64,000 nucleotides of DNA from Dryocosmus kuriphilus (taxonomy: Eukaryota > Arthropoda > Insecta > Hymenoptera > Cynipidae). This document shows, in pieces, positions 50,919 through 63,570 of the stretch. The notes below the pieces were generated by a model. It did no database searches. It had not been told where the DNA came from and saw nothing but the letters and a program-made list of their open reading frames with translations. The stretch covers positions 33,921,348 through 33,985,347 of the forward strand of contig CM076197.1 in the NCBI GenBank assembly GCA_038277395.1, written 5' to 3'. The translations under genes were made by a program, and so were the position numbers. How positions within the stretch are numbered: the first letter of the stretch is position 1; every line of letters begins with the position of its first letter.

Positions 50919-50923
50919 CTGTT
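49781..50923 (-). repeat. Satellite monomer R19, 1,143 bp
   Basis: Microsatellite at about 50,841-50,919, with the constant end changed to GTTGTTGTCGCG. Alleles Y, C, T2 and GATGAGAG. Confidence 0.93.
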
Positions 50924-52010
50924 CCCACGATAACTTTCGAAGGACTAATCGGATTGGATTGCGCTTTGGCACACTACTTTAAGGTCCAAAAAGAAAGGAC
51001 GAGTTCGTTAACCAGCGGTTTTTGACCAACGGTTATGGTTTTATCCATCAAAAACAGTTTACACAAAATCAAGAAATTCATTTTCCGACTAAACTATGAG
51101 AGATACAAAAAAAAACGTAAGAAAGTAAAATTGTTCACCTCAAAAAAATCTACAAATTTCGTTTTAACCGTTTTTCGATAAAATGAACGGTTTTTGTTTT
51201 AATCAAGAAAACGCTATTAAAATTAAAAAACTGTTGTTTCCCGCCAAAATATTCAAGATACAAAAAAATGGTAAAGAACAAAGTTGTTCAATTTAAAAAG
51301 ATCTACAAATTTTGTTTTAACCATTTTTTCATAAAATGCACGGTTTTTGTTTTAATCGATAAAACGTTATTAAAAATTAAAGATTTCAAATTTCCTGCCA
51401 AACTATGGAAGATACGGAAAAATAATAATAAACAAACTTGTTCGCCTTAAAATAGATCTACAAATTTGCTCTCATCATTTTTTTGATCAGACGCGTAGTT
51501 TTTGAGTTATTCGTGAAACATGTTAATTCGTATAAAAAAATCTTCTTTTCCGCAAAAGTATGCGAGATACGTGAAAATATCAAGAAGCAGAATTATTCAC
51601 CTTCCAAGAACCTACAAATTCCCTTGAAAACGATTTTTTTGATACAACTTATACTTTCTTCATTAAACGTATAATACCGTTCTTTTAATCAAAAAATACA
51701 TTACTATACAGTCAATAAAAGTTATTTAAAGTTATTGAAAAATCTGCCCGCTACTCAGGCGCATTCTCATCACCTGTCTCGCGCTCACCAATCAATGAGT
51801 TTATATCCAAAACGTACATTTCTTCATTTTTGCATAGTTTGGCTGAAAAATGCAATTTTTACATTCTCATCAGAGAAGGTATTAGATTTATGCAAAATTT
51901 GACTTTCGCGGATTTCATGAAATCTCCACGTTTTAAGACCTCCTGAATCCGAAAAAATGGTTTTTACGACCGTGTCTGTCTGTCTGTTGTTGGCGTTGTC
52001 GTCGTTGTCG

Positions 52011-52064
<54 letters not shown>

Positions 52065-52069
52065 CTGTT
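50924..52069 (-). repeat. Satellite monomer R20, 1,146 bp
   Basis: Microsatellite at about 51,989-52,065, with GTTGTTGGCG at the constant end. CCCTTGAAAACG near 51,621 has an extra A. Confidence 0.93.
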
Positions 52070-53169
52070 CCCACGATAACTTTCGAAGGACTAATCGGAT
52101 TGGATTGCGCTTTGGCACACTACTTTAAGGTCCAAAAAGAAAGGACGAGTTCGTTAACCAGCGGTTTTTGACCAACGGTTATGGTTTTATCCATCAAAAA
52201 CAGTTTACACAAAATCAAGAAATTCATTTTCCGACTAAACTATGAGAGATACAAAAAAAACGTAAGAAAGTAAAATTGTTCACCTCAAAAAAATCTACAA
52301 ATTTCGTTTTAACCGTTTTTTTTCGATAAAATGAACGGTTTTTGTTTTAATCAAGAAAACGCTATTAAAATTAAAAAACTGTTGTTTCCCGCCAAAATAT
52401 TCAAGATACAAAAAAATGGTAAAGAACAAAGTTGTTCAATTTAAAAAGATCTACAAATTTTGTTTTAACCATTTTTTCATAAAATGCACGGTTTTTGTTT
52501 TAATCGATAAAACGTTATTAAAAATTAAAGATTTCAAATTTCCTGCCAAACTATGGAAGATACGGAAAAATAATAATACACAAACTTGTTCGCCTCAAAA
52601 AGATCTACAAATTTGCTCTCATCATTTTTTTGATCAGACGCGTAGTTTTTGAGTTATTCGTGAAACATGTTAATTCGTATACAAAAAATCTTCTTTTCCG
52701 CAAAAGTATGCGAGATACGTGAAAATATCAAGAAGCAGAATTATTCACCTTCCAAGAACCTACAAATTCCCTTGAAACGATTTTTTGATACAACTTATAC
52801 TTTCTTCATTAAACGTATAATACCGTTCTTTTAATCAAAAAATACATTACTATACAGTCAATAAAAGTTATTTAAAGTTATTGAAAAATCTGCCCGCTAC
52901 TCAGGCGCATTCTCATCACCTGTCTCGCGCTCACCAATCAATGAGTTTATATCCAAAACGTAAATTTCTTCATTTTTTACATAGTTTGGCTGAAAAATGC
53001 AATTTTTACATTCTCATCAGAGAAGGTATTAGATTTATGCAAAATTTGACTTTCGCGGATTTCATGAAATCTCCACGTTTTAAGACCTCCTGAATCCGAA
53101 AAAAATGGTTTTTACGACCGTGTCGTGTCTGTCTGTCTGTTGGCGTTGTCGTCGTTGTCGTCGTTGTCG

Positions 53170-53217
<48 letters not shown>

Positions 53218-53222
53218 CTGTT
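52070..53222 (-). repeat. Satellite monomer R21, 1,153 bp
   Basis: Microsatellite at about 53,142-53,218; the flanking core has CGTGTCGTGTCTG, a 5-bp duplication. Shares GTATACAAAAAATC with R16 and R25. Confidence 0.93.
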
Positions 53223-54367
53223 CCCACGATAACTTTCGAAGGACTAATCGGATTGGATTGCGCTTTGGCACACTACTTTAAGGTCCAAAAAGAAAGGACG
53301 AGTTCGTTAACCAGCGGTTTTTGACCAACGGTTATGGTTTTATCCATCAAAAACGGTTTTACACAAAATCAAGAAATTCATTTTCCGACTAAACTATGAG
53401 AGATACAAAAAAAACGTAAGAAAGTAAAATTGTTCACCTCAAAAAAATCTACAAATTTTGTTTTAACCGTTTTTCGATAAAATGAACGTTTTTGTTTTAA
53501 TCAAGAAAACGCTATTAAAATTAAAAAACTGTTGTTTCCCGCCAAAATATTCAAGATACAAAAAAATGGTAAAGAACAAAGTTGTTCAATTTAAAAAGAT
53601 CTACAAATTTTGTTTTAACCATTTTTTCATAAAATGCACGGTTTTTGTTTTAATCGATAAAACGTTATTAAAAATTAAAGATTTCAAATTTCCTGCCAAA
53701 CTATGGAAGATACGGAAAAATAATAATAAACAAACTTGTTCGCCTCAAAATAGATCTACAAATTTGCTCTCATCATTTTTTTGATCAGACGCGTAGTTTT
53801 TGAGTTATTCGTGAAACATGTTAATTCGTATAAAAAAATCTTCTTTTCCGCAAAAGTATGCGAGATACGTGAAAATATCAAGAAGCAGAATTATTCACCT
53901 TCCAAGAACCTACAAATCCCTTGAAACGATTTTTTGATACAACTTATACTTTCTTCATTAAACGTATAATACCGTTCTTTTAATCAAAAAATACATTACT
54001 ATACAGTCAATAAAAGTTATTTAAAGTTATTGAAAAATCTGCCCGCTACTCAGGCGCATTCTCATCACCTGTCTCGCGCTCACCAATCAATGAGTTTATA
54101 TCCAAACGTAAATTTCTTCATTTTTTACATAGTTTGGCTGAAAAATGCAATTTTTACATTCTCATCAGAGAAGGTATTAGATTTATGCAAAATTTGACTT
54201 TCGCGGATTTCATGAAATCTCCACGTTTTAAGACCTCCTGAATCCGAAAAAATGGTTTTTACGACCGTGTGTCTGTCTGTTGGCGTTGTCGTCGTTGTCG
54301 TGTTGTCGTCGTTGTCGTGTCGTTGTCGTTGTCGTTGTCGTCGTTGTCGTTGTCGTTGTCGTCTGTT
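53223..54367 (-). repeat. Satellite monomer R22, 1,145 bp
   Basis: Microsatellite at about 54,282-54,363; the ACAG tract is one unit shorter than in the neighbours (CGTGTGTCTGTCTGTTGG). Alleles Y, C, T2. Confidence 0.93.
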
Positions 54368-55460
54368 CCCACGATAACTTTCGAAGGACTAATCGGATTG
54401 GATTGCGCTTTGGCACACTACTTTAAGGTCCAAAAAGAAAGGACGAGTTCGTTAACCAGCGGTTTTTGACCAACGGTTATGGTTTTATCCATCAAAAACG
54501 GTTTACACAAAATCAAAAATTCATTTTCCGCTAAACTATGAGAGATACAAAAAAAAAAACGTAAGAAAGTAAAATTGTTCACCTCAAAAAAATCTACAAA
54601 TTTGTTTTAACCGTTTTTCGATAAAATGAACGGTTTTTGTTTTAATCAAGAAAACGCTATTAAAATTAAAAAACTGTTGTTTCCCGCCAAAATATTCAAG
54701 ATACAAAAAAATGGTAAAGAACAAAGTTGTTCAATTTAAAAAGATCTACAAATTTTGTTTTAACCATTTTTTCATAAAATGCACGGTTTTTGTTTTAATC
54801 GATAAAACGTTATTAAAAATTAAATGATTTCAAATTTCCTGCCAAACTATGGAAGATACGGAAAAATAATAATAAACAAACTTGTTCGCCTTAAAATAGA
54901 TCTACAAATTTGCTCTCATCATTTTTTTGATCAGACGCGTAGTTTTTGAGTTATTCGTGAAACATGTTAATTCGTATAAAAAAATCTACTTTTCCGCAAA
55001 AGTATGCGAGATACGTGAAAATATCAAGAAGCAGAATTATTCACCTTCCAAGAACCTACAAATTCCCTTGAAACGATTTTTTGATACAACTTATACTTTC
55101 TTCATTAAACGTATAATACCGTTCTTTTAATCAAAAAATACATTACTATACAGTCAATAAAAGTTATTTAAAGTTATTGAAAAATCTGCCCGCTACTCAG
55201 GCGCATTCTCATCACCTGTCTCGCGCTCACCAATCAATGAGTTTATATCCAAAACGTAATTTCTTCATTTTTTGCATAGTTTGGCTGAAAAATGCAATTT
55301 TTACATTCTCATCAGAGAAGGTATTAGATTTATGCAAAATTTGACTTTCGCGGATTTCATGAAATCTCCACGTTTTAAGACCTCCTGAATCCGAAAAAAA
55401 AATGGTTTTTACGACCGTGTCTGTCTGTCTGTTGGCGTTGTCGTCGTTGTTGTCGTCGTT

Positions 55461-55504
<44 letters not shown>

Positions 55505-55509
55505 CTGTT
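54368..55509 (-). repeat. Satellite monomer R23, 1,142 bp
   Basis: Microsatellite at about 55,434-55,505, with the GTTGTTGTCG arrangement typical of the left array. The tail has CAAAAATTCATTTTCCG as in R14. Confidence 0.93.
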
Positions 55510-56612
55510 CCCACGATAACTTTCGAAGGACTAATCGGATTGGATTGCGCTTTGGCACACTACTTTAAGGTCCAAAAAGAAAGGACGAGTTCGTTAACCA
55601 GCGGTTTTTGACCAACGGTTATGGTTTTATCCATCAAAAACAGTTTACACAAAATCAAGAAATTCATTTTCCGACTAAACTATGAGAGATACAAAAAAAA
55701 ACGTAAGAAAGTAAAATTGTTCACCTCAAAAAAATCTACAAATTTCGTTTTAACCGTTTTTCGATAAAATGAACGGTTTTTGTTTTAATCAAGAAAACGC
55801 TATTAAAATTAAAAAACTGTTGTTTCCCGCCAAAATATTCAAGATACAAAAAAATGGTAAAGAACAAAGTTGTTCAATTTAAAAAGATCTACAAATTTTG
55901 TTTTAACCATTTTTTCATAAAATGCACGGTTTTTGTTTTAATCGATAAAACGTTATTAAAAATTAAAGATTTCAAATTTCCTGCCAAACTATGGAAGATA
56001 CGGAAAAAATAATAATAAACAAACTTGTTCGCCTTAAAATAGATCTACAAATTTGCTCTCATCATTTTTTTGATCAGACGCGTAGTTTTTGAGTTATTCG
56101 TGAAACATGTTAATTCGTATAAAAAAATCTACTTTTCCGCAAAAGTATGCGAGATACGTGAAAATATCAAGAAGCAGAATTATTCACCTTCCAAGAACCT
56201 ACAAATTCCCTTGAAACGATTTTTTGATACAACCATACTTTCTTCATTAAACGTATAATACCGTTCTTTTAATCAAAAAATACATTACTATACAGTCAAT
56301 AAAAGTTATTTAAAGTTATTGAAAAATCTGCCCGCTACTCAGGCGCATTCTCATCACCTGTCTCGCGCTCACCAATCAATGAGTTTATATCCAAAACGTA
56401 AATTTCTTCATTTTTTACATAGTTTGGCTGAAAAATGCAATTTTTACATTCTCATCAGAGAAGGTATTAGATTTATGCAAAATTTGACTTTCGCGGATTT
56501 CATGAAATCTCCACGTTTTAAGACCTCCTGAATCCGAAAAAATGGTTTTTACGACCGTGTCTGTCTGTCTGTTGGCGTTGTGTCGTTGTCGTTGTCGTTG
56601 TCGTCGTTCGTT

Positions 56613-56668
<56 letters not shown>

Positions 56669-56673
56669 CTGTT
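55510..56673 (-). repeat. Satellite monomer R24, 1,164 bp
   Basis: Microsatellite at about 56,574-56,669 (96 bp), whose constant end is itself expanded with TGTCGTTGTCG and CGTTCG irregularities. Confidence 0.93.
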
Positions 56674-57761
56674 CCCACGATAACTTTCGAAGGACTAATC
56701 GGATTGGATTGCGCTTTGGCACACTACTTTAAGGTCCAAAAAGAAAGGACGAGTTCGTTAACCAGCGGTTTTTGACCAACGGTTATGGTTTTATCCATCA
56801 AAAACGGTTTTACACAAAATCAAGAAATTCATTTTCCGACTAAACTATGAGAGATACAAAAAAAAACGTAAGAAAGTAAAATTGTTCACCTCAAAAAAAT
56901 CTACAAATTTCGTTTTTAACCGTTTTTTGATAAAATGAACGGTTTTTGTTTTAATCAAGAAAACGCTATTAAAATTAAAAAACTGTGGTTTCCCGCCAAA
57001 ATATTCAAGATACAAAAAAATGGTAAAGAACAAAGTTGTTCAATTTAAAAAGATCTACAAATTTTGTTTTAACCATTTTTTCATAAAATGCACGGTTTTT
57101 GTTTTAATCGATAAAACGTTATTAAAAATTAAAGATTTCAAATTTCCTGCCAAACTATGGAAGATACGGAAAAATAATAATAAACAAACTTGTTCGCCTC
57201 AAAAAGATCTACAAATTTGCTCTCATCATTTTTTTGATCAGACGCGTAGTTTTTGAGTTATTCGTGAAACATGTTAATTCGTATACAAAAAATCTTCTTT
57301 TCCGCAAAAGTATGCGAGATACGTGAAAATATCAAGAAGCAGAATTATTCACCTTCCAAGAACCTACAAATTCCCTTGAAACGATTTTTTGATACAACCC
57401 ATACTTTCTTCATTAAACGTATAATACCGTTCTTTTAATCAAAAAATACATTACTATACAGTCAATAAAAGTTATTTAAAGTTATTGAAAAATCTGCCCG
57501 CTACTCAGGCGCATTCTCATCACCTGTCTCGCGCTCACCAATCAATGAGTTTATATCCAAAACGTAAATTTCTTCATTTTTTACATAGTTTGGCTGAAAA
57601 ATGCAATTTTTACATTCTCATCAGAGAAGGTATTAGATTTATGCAAAATTTGACTTTCGCGGATTTCATGAAATCTCCACGTTTTAAGACCTCCTGAATC
57701 CGAAAAAATGGTTTTTACGACCGTGTCTGTCTGTCTGTTGGCGTTTGTCGTCGTTGTCGTG

Positions 57762-57811
<50 letters not shown>

Positions 57812-57816
57812 CTGTT
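56674..57816 (-). repeat. Satellite monomer R25, 1,143 bp
   Basis: Microsatellite at about 57,740-57,812. Shares CTGTGGTTTCCC with R6 and the left array, and GTATACAAAAAATC with R16 and R21, which illustrates the mosaic pattern. Confidence 0.93.
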
Positions 57817-58916
57817 CCCACGATAACTTTCGAAGGACTAATCGGATTGGATTGCGCTTTGGCACACTACTTTAAGGTCCAAAAAGAAAGGACGAGTTCG
57901 TTAACCAGCGGTTTTTGACCAACGGTTATGGTTTTATCCATCAAAAACAGTTTACACAAAATCAAGAAATTCATTTTCCGACTAAACTATGAGAGATACA
58001 AAAAAAAACGTAAGAAAGTAAAATTGTTCACCTCAAAAAAATCTACAAATTTTGTTTTAACCGTTTTTTCGATAAAATGAACGGTTTTTGTTTTAATCAA
58101 GAAAACGCTATTAAAATTAAAAAACTGTTGTTTCCCGCCAAAATATTCAAGATACAAAAAAAATGGTAAAGAACAAAGTTGTTCAATTAAAAAAGATCTA
58201 CAAATTTTGTTTTAACCATTTTTTCATAAAATGCACGGTTTTTGTTTTAATCGATAAAACGTTATTAAAAATTAATGATTTCAAATTTCCTGCCAAACTA
58301 TGGAAGATACGGAAAAATAATAATAAACAAACTTGTTCGCCTTAAAATAGATCTACAAATTTGCTCTCATCATTTTTTTGATCAGACGCGTAGTTTTTGA
58401 GTTATTCGTGAAACATGTTAATTCGTATAAAAAAATCTACTTTTCCGCAAAAGTATGCGAGATACGTGAAAATATCAAACAAGCAGAATTATTCACCTTC
58501 CAAGAACCTACAAATTCCCTTGAAACGATTTTTTGATACAACCCATACTTTCTTCATTAAACGTATAATACCGTTCTTTTAATCAAAAAATACATTACTA
58601 TACAGTCAATAAAAGTTATTTAAAGTTATTGAAAAATCTGCCCGCTACTCAGGCGCATTTCTCATCACCTGTCTCGCGCTCACCAATCAATGAGTTTATA
58701 TCCAAAACGTAAATTTCTTCATTTTTTGCATAGTTTGGCTGAAAAATGCAATTTTTACATTCTCATCAGAGAAGGTATTAGATTTATGCAAAATTTGACT
58801 TTCGCGGATTTCATGAAATCTCCACGTTTTAAGACCTCCTGAATCCGAAAAAATGGTTTTTACGACCGTGTCTGTCTGTCTGTTGGCGTTGTCGTCGTTG
58901 TTGTCGTGGGTTCGTC

Positions 58917-58960
<44 letters not shown>

Positions 58961-58965
58961 CTGTT
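57817..58965 (-). repeat. Satellite monomer R26, 1,149 bp
   Basis: Microsatellite at about 58,885-58,961, containing GTGGGTTCGTCG. Subrepeat a has CAAACAAGC near 58,477, a G-like allele with one extra base inside an otherwise C-type region. Confidence 0.93.
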
Positions 58966-60050
58966 CCCACGATAACTTTCGAAGGACTAATCGGATTGGA
59001 TTGCGCTTTGGCACACTACTTTAAGGTCCAAAAAGAAAGGACGAGTTCGTTAACCAGCGGTTTTTGACCAACGGTTATGGTTTTATCCATCAAAAACAGT
59101 TTTACACAAAATCAAGAAATTCATTTTCCGACTAAACTATGAGAGATACAAAAAAAAACGTGAAAAAGTAAAATTGTTCACCTCAAAAAAATCTACAAAT
59201 TTCGTTTTAACCGTTTTCGATAAAATGAACGGTTTTTGTTTTAATCAAGAAAACGCTATTAAAATTAAAAAACTGTTGTTTCCCGCCAAAATATTCAAGA
59301 TACAAAAAAATGGTAAAGAACAAAGTTGTTCAATTTAAAAAGATCTACAAATTTTGTTTTAACCATTTTTTCATAAAATGCACGGTTTTTGTTTTAATCG
59401 ATAAAACGTTATTAAAAATTAAAGATTTCAAATTTCCTGCCAAACTATGGAAGATACGGAAAAATAATAATAAACAAACTTGTTCGCCTTAAAATAATCT
59501 ACAAATTTGCTCTCACTCATTTTTTTGATCAGACGCGTAGTTTTTGAGTTATTCGTCGTGAAACATGTTAATTCGTATAAAAAAATCTACTTTTCCGCAA
59601 AAGTATGCGAGATACGTGAAAATATCAAGAAGCAGAATTATTCACCTTCCAAGAACCTACAAATTCCCTTGAAACGGTTTTTTGATACAACCCATACTTT
59701 CTTCATTAAACGTATAATACCGTTCTTTTAATCAAAAAATACATTACTATACAGTCAATAAAAGTTATTTAAAGTTATTGAAAAATCTGCCCGCTACTCA
59801 GGCGCATTCTCATCACCTGTCTCGCGCTCACCAATCAATGAGTTTATATCCAAAACGTAAATTTCTTCATTTTTGCATAGTTTGGCTGAAAAATGCAATT
59901 TTTACATTCTCATCAGAGAAGGTATTAGATTTATGCAAAATTTGACTTTCGCGGATTTCATGAAATCTCCACGTTTTAAGACCTCCTGAATCCGAAAAAA
60001 TGGTTTTTACGACCGTGTCTGTCTGTCTGTTTGGCGTTGTTGTCGTCGTT

Positions 60051-60106
<56 letters not shown>

Positions 60107-60120
60107 CGTTGTCGTCTGTT
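58966..60120 (-). repeat. Satellite monomer R27, 1,155 bp
   Basis: Microsatellite at about 60,033-60,116. It carries several alleles typical of R1-R5 (CGTGAAAAAGT, GAGTGAGAG, ACGGTTTTTTGATAC), and a 3-bp duplication TTCGTCGTG at 59,553. Confidence 0.93.
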
Positions 60121-61209
60121 CCCACGATAACTTTCGAAGGACTAATCGGATTGGATTGCGCTTTGGCACACTACTTTAAGGTCCAAAAAGAAAGGACGAG
60201 TTCGTTAACCAGCGGTTTTTGACCAACGGTTATGGTTTTATCCATCAAAAACGGTTTACACAAAATCAAGAAATTCATTTTCCGACTAAACTATGAGAGA
60301 TACAAAAAAAACGTAAGAAAGTAAAATTGTTCACCTCAAAAAAATCTACAAATTTCGTTTTAACCGTTTTTCGATAAAATGAACGATTTTTGTTTTAATC
60401 AAGAAAACGCTATTAAAATTAAAAAACTGTTGTTTCCCGCCAAAATATTCAAGATACAAAAAAATGGTAAAGAACAAAGTTGTTCAATTTAAAAAGATCT
60501 ACAAATTTTGTTTAACCATTTTTTCATAAAATGCACGGTTTTTGTTTTAATCGATAAAACGTTATTAAAAATTAAATATTTCAAATTTCCTGCCAAACTA
60601 TGGAAGATACGGAAAAATAATAATAAACAAACTTGTTCGCCTCAAAAAGATCTACAAATTTGCTCTCATCATTTTTTTGATCAGACGCGTAGTTTTTGAG
60701 TTATTCGTGAAATATGTTAATTCGTATAAAAAAATCTACTTTTCCGCAAAAGTATGCGAGATACGTGAAAATATCAAGAAGCAGAATTATTCACCTTCCA
60801 AGAACCTACAAATTCCCTTGAAACGATTTTTTGATACAACTTATACTTTCTTCATTAAACGTATAATACCGTTCTTTTAATCAAAAAATACATTACTATA
60901 CAGTCAATAAAAGTTATTTAAAGTTATTGAAAAATCTGCCCGCTACTCAGGCGCATTCTCATCACCTGTCTCGCGCTCACCAATCAATGAGTTTATATCC
61001 CAAAAAACGTAAATTTCTTCATTTTTTACATAGTTTGGCTGAAAAAATGCAATTTTTACATTCTCATCAGAGAAGGTATTAGATTTATGCAAAATTTGAC
61101 TTTCGCGGATTTCATGAAATCTCCACGTTTTAAGACCTCCTGAATCCGAAAAAATGGTTTTTACGACCGTGTCTGTCTGTCTGTTGGCGTTGTCGTCGTT
61201 GTCGTCGTT

Positions 61210-61271
<62 letters not shown>

Positions 61272-61276
61272 CTGTT
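60121..61276 (-). repeat. Satellite monomer R28, 1,156 bp
   Basis: Microsatellite at about 61,186-61,272, with GTTGTTGTCG. ATATGTT of the R1-R5 type together with allele C and GATGAGAG. Confidence 0.93.
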
Positions 61277-62365
61277 CCCACGATAACTTTCGAAGGACTA
61301 ATCGGATTGGATTGCGCTTTGGCACACTACTTTAAGGTCCAAAAAGAAAGGACGAGTTCGTTAACCAGCTGTTTTTGACCAACGGTTATGGTTTTATCCA
61401 TCAAAAACGGTTTACACAAAATTCAAGAAATTCATTTTCCGACTAAACTATGAGAGATACAAAAAAAAACGTAAGAAAGTAAAATTGTTCACCTCAAAAA
61501 AATCTACAAATTTCGTTTTAACCGTTTTTTGATAAAATGAACGGTTTTTTTGTTTTAATCAAGAAAACGCTATTAAAATTAAAAAACTGTTGTTTCCCGC
61601 CAAAATATTCAAGATACAAAAAAATGGTAAAGAACAAAGTTGTTCAATTTAAAAAGATCTACAAATTTTGTTTTAACCATTTTTTCATAAAATGCACGGT
61701 TTTTGTTTTAATCGATAAAACGTTATTAAAAATTAAATATTTCAAATTTCCTGCCAAACTATGGAAGATACGGAAAAATAATAATAAACAAACTTGTTCG
61801 CCTAAAAAGATCTACAAATTTGCTCTCATCATTTTTTTGATCAGACGCGTAGTTTTTGAGTTATTCGTGAAACATGTTAATTCGTATAAAAAAATCTACT
61901 TTTCCGCAAAAGTATGCGAGATACGTGAAAATATCAAGAAGCAGAATTATTCACCTTCCAAGAACCTACAAATTCCCTTGAAACGATTTTTTGATACAAC
62001 TTATACTTTCTTCATTAAACGTATAATACCGTTCTTTTAATCAAAAAATACATTACTATACAGTCAATAAAAGTTATTTAAAGTTATTGAAAAATCTGCC
62101 CGCTACTCAGGCGCATTCTCATCACCTGTCTCGCGCTCACCAATCAATGAGTTTATATCCAAAACGTACATTTCTTCATTTTTTACATAGTTTGGCTGAA
62201 AAATGCAATTTTTACATTCTCATCAGAGAAGGTATTAGATTTATGCAAAATTTGACTTTCGCGGATTTCATGAAATCTCCACGTTTTAAGACCTCCTGAA
62301 TCCGAAAAAATGGTTTTTACGACCGTGTCTGTCTGTCTGTTGGCGTTGTCGTCGTTGTCGTCGTT

Positions 62366-62421
<56 letters not shown>

Positions 62422-62426
62422 CTGTT
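61277..62426 (-). repeat. Satellite monomer R29, 1,150 bp, longest accidental open frame
   Basis: Microsatellite at about 62,342-62,422. The tail is hybrid (CAGCTGG with GGATAAAACC). A one-base deletion in CGCCTAAAAAGATC near 61,801 joins two frames that are separate in other units, giving a 167-codon open frame on the + strand (61,537-62,040). Confidence 0.93.
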
Positions 62427-63521
62427 CCCACGATAACTTTCGAAGGACTAATCGGATTGGATTGCGCTTTGGCACACTTCTTTAAGGTCCAAAAAGAAAG
62501 GACGAGTTCGTTAACCAGCGGCGGTTTTTGACCAACGGTTATGGTTTTATCCATCAAAAACAGTTTACACAAAATCAAGAAATTCCATTTTCCGACTAAA
62601 CTATGAGAGATACAAAAAAAAAACGTGAGAAAGTAAATTGTTCACCTCAAAAAAATCTACAAATTTCGTTTTAACCGTTTTTTGATAAAATGAACGGTTT
62701 TTGTTTTAATCAAGAAAACGCTATTAAAATTAAAAAACTGTTGTTTCCCGCCAAAATATTCAAGATACAAAAAAATGGTAAAGAACAAAGTTGTTCAATT
62801 TAAAAAGATCTACAAATTTTGTTTTAACCATTTTTTCATAAAATGCACGGTTTTTGTTTTAATCGATAAAACGTTATTAAAAATTAAATATTTCAAATTT
62901 CCTGCCAAACTATGGAAGATACGGAAAAATAATAATAACACAAACTTGTTCGCCTCAAAAAGATCTACAAATTTGCTCTCATCATTTTTTTGATCAGACG
63001 CGTAGTTTTTGAGTTATTCGTGAAACATGTTAATTCGTATAAAAAAATCTTCTTTTCCGCAAAAGTATGCGAGATACGTGAAAATATCAAGAAGCAGAAT
63101 TATTCACCTTCCAAGAACCTACAAATTCCCTTGAAACGATTTTTTGATACAACTTATACTTTCTTCATTAAACGTATAATACCGTTCTTTTAATCAAAAA
63201 ATACATTACTATACAGTCAATAAAAGTTATTTAAAGTTATTGAAAAATCTGCCCGCTACTCAGGCGCATTCTCATCACCTGTCTCGCGCTCACCAATCAA
63301 TGAGTTTATATCCAAAACGTAAATTTCTTCATTTTTTACATAGTTTGGCTGAAAAATGCAATTTTTACATTCTCATCAGAGAAGGTATTAGATTTATGCA
63401 AAATTTGACTTTCGCGGATTTCATGAAATCTCCACGTTTTAAGACCTCCTGAATCCGAAAAAATGGTTTTTACGACCGTGTCTGTCTGTCTGTTGGCGTT
63501 GTCGTCGTTGTTGTCGTCGTT

Positions 63522-63565
<44 letters not shown>

Positions 63566-63570
63566 CTGTT
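62427..63570 (-). repeat. Satellite monomer R30, 1,144 bp
   Basis: Microsatellite at about 63,495-63,566. The tail has AAGAAGTG (seen as CACTTCTT-like CACACTTCTTT at 62,473), a left-type allele, and a 3-bp duplication GCGGCGG near 62,518. Confidence 0.93.
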
